Positions 5,762 to 8,103 of a DNA stretch of 8,103 bases are shown in pieces. Source of the DNA: Lysobacterales bacterium (GTDB lineage Bacteria; Pseudomonadota; Gammaproteobacteria; Xanthomonadales; SZUA-36); contig JAKITM010000106.1 in NCBI GenBank assembly GCA_021648045.1, forward strand, positions 1-8,103, read 5' to 3'. The position numbers and the translations under genes are program-made. Numbering within the stretch: the first letter of the stretch is position 1; every line of letters begins with the position of its first letter. The notes beneath the pieces are model-generated. The model had not been told where the DNA came from. It searched no databases and was given only the letters and a program-made list of their open reading frames with translations.

Positions 5762-6729
5762 TTTCTCACCGCGGGTAAAGGTCTTGGGTTAAAGCAGGCA
5801 AATTGCTGGCTTTTCTCCAGGGTAGCGTTGAGTGGTGGCAGTTGTTGCTCACAATATGCTTCCCGTCTGGAGCAGCGCGAAGCAAAGTCGCATCCAGTTT
5901 GGTCTGAAGAGTGGTTTGCCTCTCCCAGTAGCGTCTGCAGTTTGCGCGGTCTTTGTGGGTGAATTTTTGGAATGGCAGCCAGCAAGCCAGCACTGTATGG
6001 GTGACGGGGCTGAGTATAAATTAACTTCTGTGGAGCTTGCTCAACAACCCGACCCTGATACACGATTACAACCTGCTGGCAGACCCTGGCAATGGCAGAG
6101 AGGTCGTGGCTAATGAGCAATAAACTAAGCTTTTGCTGTTCCTGTAATTGTTTGAGCAGATTGAGAATTTGCAATCGGGTGCCGGCATCTAGAGCGGCCG
6201 TTGGTTCGTCTGCTATCAATATACTGGCTTCGCGCGCCAATGCCATCGCCAATAAAACCCGTTGCTGCATCCCGCCGGAAAGCTCGTGTGGGTATAGTTT
6301 CCTGCAATGATCCGACAAGCCAACCAACACCAATAATTCAGCAAGCCGGTCCGGGACAGCTGATTTTTTTAAGCGACTATAACGCTGAATGACTCGATTG
6401 ATTTGTGTGCCAACTGAAATAACCGGGTTTAAGGATGTCTGCGGGTTCTGGAAAATCATGGCGCAATGATCGCGCGCCGATGGCTGCCCCGGTCGCTGAT
6501 AGAAATCCACTTTTTGTCCGGCAATAATAATCTCACCGCGATGGTCACAGCCGGGTGGTAACATTCCCATCAATGCCAGCGCGAGGGTGGTTTTTCCGCA
6601 ACCGGATTCTCCTACCAGACCTACCGCCTGACCGGGAAGAATATCCAAACTTATGTGCTTCACTGCGGATCTAGAGCCGTTACCGGGGTAGCTGATACTC
6701 AGGTCTCTGATGCTGACTATCGGATCCAT
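5758..6729 (-). CDS. Oligopeptide-type ABC importer ATPase (DppD/OppD-like)
   Basis: 323 residues; partner ATPase of the heterodimeric motor. Walker A is GESGCGKTT (40-48), Q-loop Gln94 in FQNP, signature LSGGMQQR (150-157), Walker B ILIADEP (170-176), D-loop AALD (178-181) and switch His208. The oligopeptide-type C-terminal extension begins near residue 240 (QPRHPYSAGLLAAIP) and carries C280-x5-C286-x6-C293 and Cys312 (FACF), matching the Fe-S-type motif of this family. The ATG at 6729 shares one base with the stop of the upstream permease (TAATG), and an AGGGTG lies 7 nt before it. The downstream junction is GTGA. Peptide, nickel-peptide and Sap-type importers look alike at this level. Confidence 0.92.
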   Translation of the reverse strand: MDPIVSIRDLSISYPGNGSRSAVKHISLDILPGQAVGLVGESGCGKTTLALALMGMLPPGCDHRGEIIIAGQKVDFYQRPGQPSARDHCAMIFQNPQTSLNPVISVGTQINRVIQRYSRLKKSAVPDRLAELLVLVGLSDHCRKLYPHELSGGMQQRVLLAMALAREASILIADEPTAALDAGTRLQILNLLKQLQEQQKLSLLLISHDLSAIARVCQQVVIVYQGRVVEQAPQKLIYTQPRHPYSAGLLAAIPKIHPQRPRKLQTLLGEANHSSDQTGCDFASRCSRREAYCEQQLPPLNATLEKSQQFACFNPRPLPAVRK

Positions 6730-7571
6730 TATGCAACACCCTGGCGCGGATCACTGCGGGTCTGCAGGTTATCGGTGATTAAACTAATAGAATAGATCAG
6801 CATGAATAATAAAATTGAGGCGCTAAAGAAATTCATATAGTGGCCACTGATGACTTCATGGGTACTTTCAGAAATCATTTGTCCCCAACTGATGTTGCTG
6901 TTATTACCCAGGCCGAGGAAGCTGAGGATGACCTCAGCCTTAATTGCGGCAATGAAAATCATGCTCAACTGCACTAGCAGAACCGGCAAAGCGTTAGGCA
7001 GGATATGGGCCGTCATAGTTTGGCCAGGACTTAATCCTATGGCGCGTGCGGAGAGAATAAAGTCGCGTTGTTTAAGTCGGATTACCTCGGCACGGATCAG
7101 CCGAGCCATTGTTGTCCAAAAGGTAATTACCATCGCCAGTTCCATAGACCAACTAAATTGCCGTAAGGCATAGGCGAATGCGGCAACAAACAAATAGAAG
7201 GGGATGGCCTCCATTAAGCCGGTTAACCAGAGGATAATAGTATCTGGCCAACGCCCCGCGTACCAACCTGACAACAGGCCCAAGCTGACACCGAGAAAAC
7301 CCGCGCACAAAGCGACGATTAGACCGATTCTTAGGGAGTGCCAGCTGGCTGTTTCAGCACGGGAGGCAATGTCCTGACCGAGCGCGTTGGTTCCCAGCGG
7401 GTGTTCTAGGCTGATACCGGCAAATCGGTCAGGGCTAATGGTCTGCCACTCCGGAAGCGGGTAGGCGGCGAGTGCTAGTAATATGCCGATAAAGCTGATA
7501 AAGATTAGCGTGCCTAATGTTGGCAACTTAAATCGTGATGAAGGTTTTGCGGGTTTCAGGCTTGCTGTCAT
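6729..7571 (-). CDS. Oligopeptide-type ABC importer permease (DppC/OppC-like)
   Basis: 280 residues, inner-membrane protein of the BPD_transp_1 type. A hydrophobic segment at about 18-38 is followed by the family's periplasmic motif HPLGTNALGQDIASR (57-71, here Gln66 where Arg is common). Further membrane segments lie at about 80-102, 111-135, 142-158, 197-219 and 247-267. The cytoplasmic EAA loop, which docks onto an ATPase, is at about 175-194 (ARAIGLSPGQ ... ILPNA). The stretch LSFLGLG (216-222) before the last segment is typical of DppC-type proteins. The length is slightly short of the common 290-300 residues, mainly at the N-terminus. The ATG overlaps the stop of the upstream permease by 4 nt (ATGA), and the gene is followed by a 1-nt overlap with the DppD-like ATPase. 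Confidence 0.92.
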   Translation of the reverse strand: MTASLKPAKPSSRFKLPTLGTLIFISFIGILLALAAYPLPEWQTISPDRFAGISLEHPLGTNALGQDIASRAETASWHSLRIGLIVALCAGFLGVSLGLLSGWYAGRWPDTIILWLTGLMEAIPFYLFVAAFAYALRQFSWSMELAMVITFWTTMARLIRAEVIRLKQRDFILSARAIGLSPGQTMTAHILPNALPVLLVQLSMIFIAAIKAEVILSFLGLGNNSNISWGQMISESTHEVISGHYMNFFSASILLFMLIYSISLITDNLQTRSDPRQGVA

Positions 7572-8103
7572 GGTGATTCGGCCTGCAGGTTTATCCGTGG
7601 ATCAAGATATGGATAAATAAAGTCGACAAGCCAGGCAATCACGATAACCAGTATGGCCGAGAGTGAAACAATCGCATTCAGTACGGGTTGGTCGGCGTTA
7701 AAAATAGCATCAAAACTGACTTTTCCAACGCCGGGGATGCCAAAATAACTTTCTAGCAATAAGGAGCCTGATACTAAAATAGCGGGTAGGGAAAATAACA
7801 AGCGGGTAAGGAACGGGATCAGGGTGTTAGGCAACGCCTCCTTGAACATAATGCTAAAGGGACCTGCGCCATACGCCCGTGCGGTGCGGATATAGTCCTG
7901 CTGCATCTCATCCAACAACAGTGCCCGGTAAAATCGCAGGTTGAAAAATACGGTGACTATAATCAGCGCCAAACTTGGCACGGTAGCATAGGTAAACCAT
8001 GAAGCTAGGCTATCCACGCGCCAGCCCCTGCTGGGAAATAAATTCAGCCCCTGGGGTGTGCACAACCAAGTTGAGAGCAGAATAATGATGATTAAAAAAC
8101 TGA
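7568..8103 (-). CDS. Oligopeptide-type ABC importer permease (DppB/OppB-like), N-terminus cut off by the window edge
   Basis: 177 residues visible, reading in from position 8101 without a start; family length is about 300-330, so roughly the N-terminal 40-45% is missing. The first visible stretch is hydrophobic (SFLIIIILLSTWL) and is the end of a membrane segment. The cytoplasmic EAA loop, YIRTARAYGAGPFSI then EALPNTL (about residues 70-94), is the ATPase-docking element. SGSLLLESYFGIPGVGK (about 111-127) is the strongly conserved DppB signature, and the protein ends in YPYLDPRI then a short tail. An internal TTG at 8065 is not a plausible start because the homology continues upstream. The ATGA overlap with the DppC-like gene supports a single transcript running from beyond the window. 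Confidence 0.9.
   Translation of the reverse strand, partial: SFLIIIILLSTWLCTPQGLNLFPSRGWRVDSLASWFTYATVPSLALIIVTVFFNLRFYRALLLDEMQQDYIRTARAYGAGPFSIMFKEALPNTLIPFLTRLLFSLPAILVSGSLLLESYFGIPGVGKVSFDAIFNADQPVLNAIVSLSAILVIVIAWLVDFIYPYLDPRINLQAESP

Noticed and set aside
8063..8065. TTG at 8065 as the start of the DppB-like permease
   Set aside because: The frame stays open and hydrophobic to the window edge, and a permease starting there would lack about half of the membrane domain; the gene is simply cut by the window.
4796..8103. A Sap-type antimicrobial peptide importer or a nickel importer
   Set aside because: The permeases and ATPases have only general oligopeptide-family features; the binding protein that would decide the substrate is not in the window.

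Overview
The window is chromosomal DNA from a Gram-negative bacterium, most likely a gammaproteobacterium. This rests on an ElaA-type acetyltransferase that reads very close to the enterobacterial protein, a CGFS monothiol glutaredoxin, an oligopeptide-type ABC importer and an outer-membrane-type lipoprotein. GC content is intermediate and coding is dense: no gene-free stretch reaches 100 bases (the longest are 2122-2219, 4162-4257 and 1116-1197). I cannot fix the genus; a marine member of the Cellvibrionales/Oceanospirillales type is a guess. There are no tRNA or rRNA genes, insertion sequences or CRISPR arrays. All genes except elaA lie on the minus strand, so the window reads from high to low coordinates.

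Region 8103-4258 (minus) is the downstream part of an oligopeptide/dipeptide-type ABC importer operon: a permease running off the window edge (DppB-like), a second permease (DppC-like), two ATPases (DppD-like and DppF-like) and a small lipoprotein with a LEA type 2/WHy-like look. Every junction overlaps (4, 1, 4 and 11 nt), so the five genes look like one translationally coupled transcript. The substrate-binding protein is not in view and may lie upstream.

Region 3709-4161 (plus) is elaA, a GNAT acetyltransferase, ending in a small hairpin plus T-run terminator and converging on the lipoprotein gene. Its start lies only 45 bases from the start of a divergent minus-strand gene.

Region 3663-1198 (minus) holds an unrecognised 372-residue protein, an 8-nt overlapping small SET-domain methyltransferase, and, after a 98-base gap, an unusual three-domain protein: CGFS glutaredoxin, then an A-type (IscA/HesB-like) domain without its cysteines, then a rhodanese domain. 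Its annotated start should be the ATG at 2121, which has a strong Shine-Dalgarno sequence.

Region 1115-1 (minus) is a hipBA-type toxin-antitoxin module: an XRE-family HipB-like antitoxin overlapping by 11 nt a HipA-like kinase whose C-terminal part is beyond the window. An extremely AT-rich 55-base segment upstream carries an inverted repeat that could be its operator.

Most of the content belongs to known families. The parts that deserve a second look are the cysteine-less A-type domain between glutaredoxin and rhodanese, the unknown protein coupled to the SET methyltransferase, and the LEA-like lipoprotein coupled to a peptide importer.
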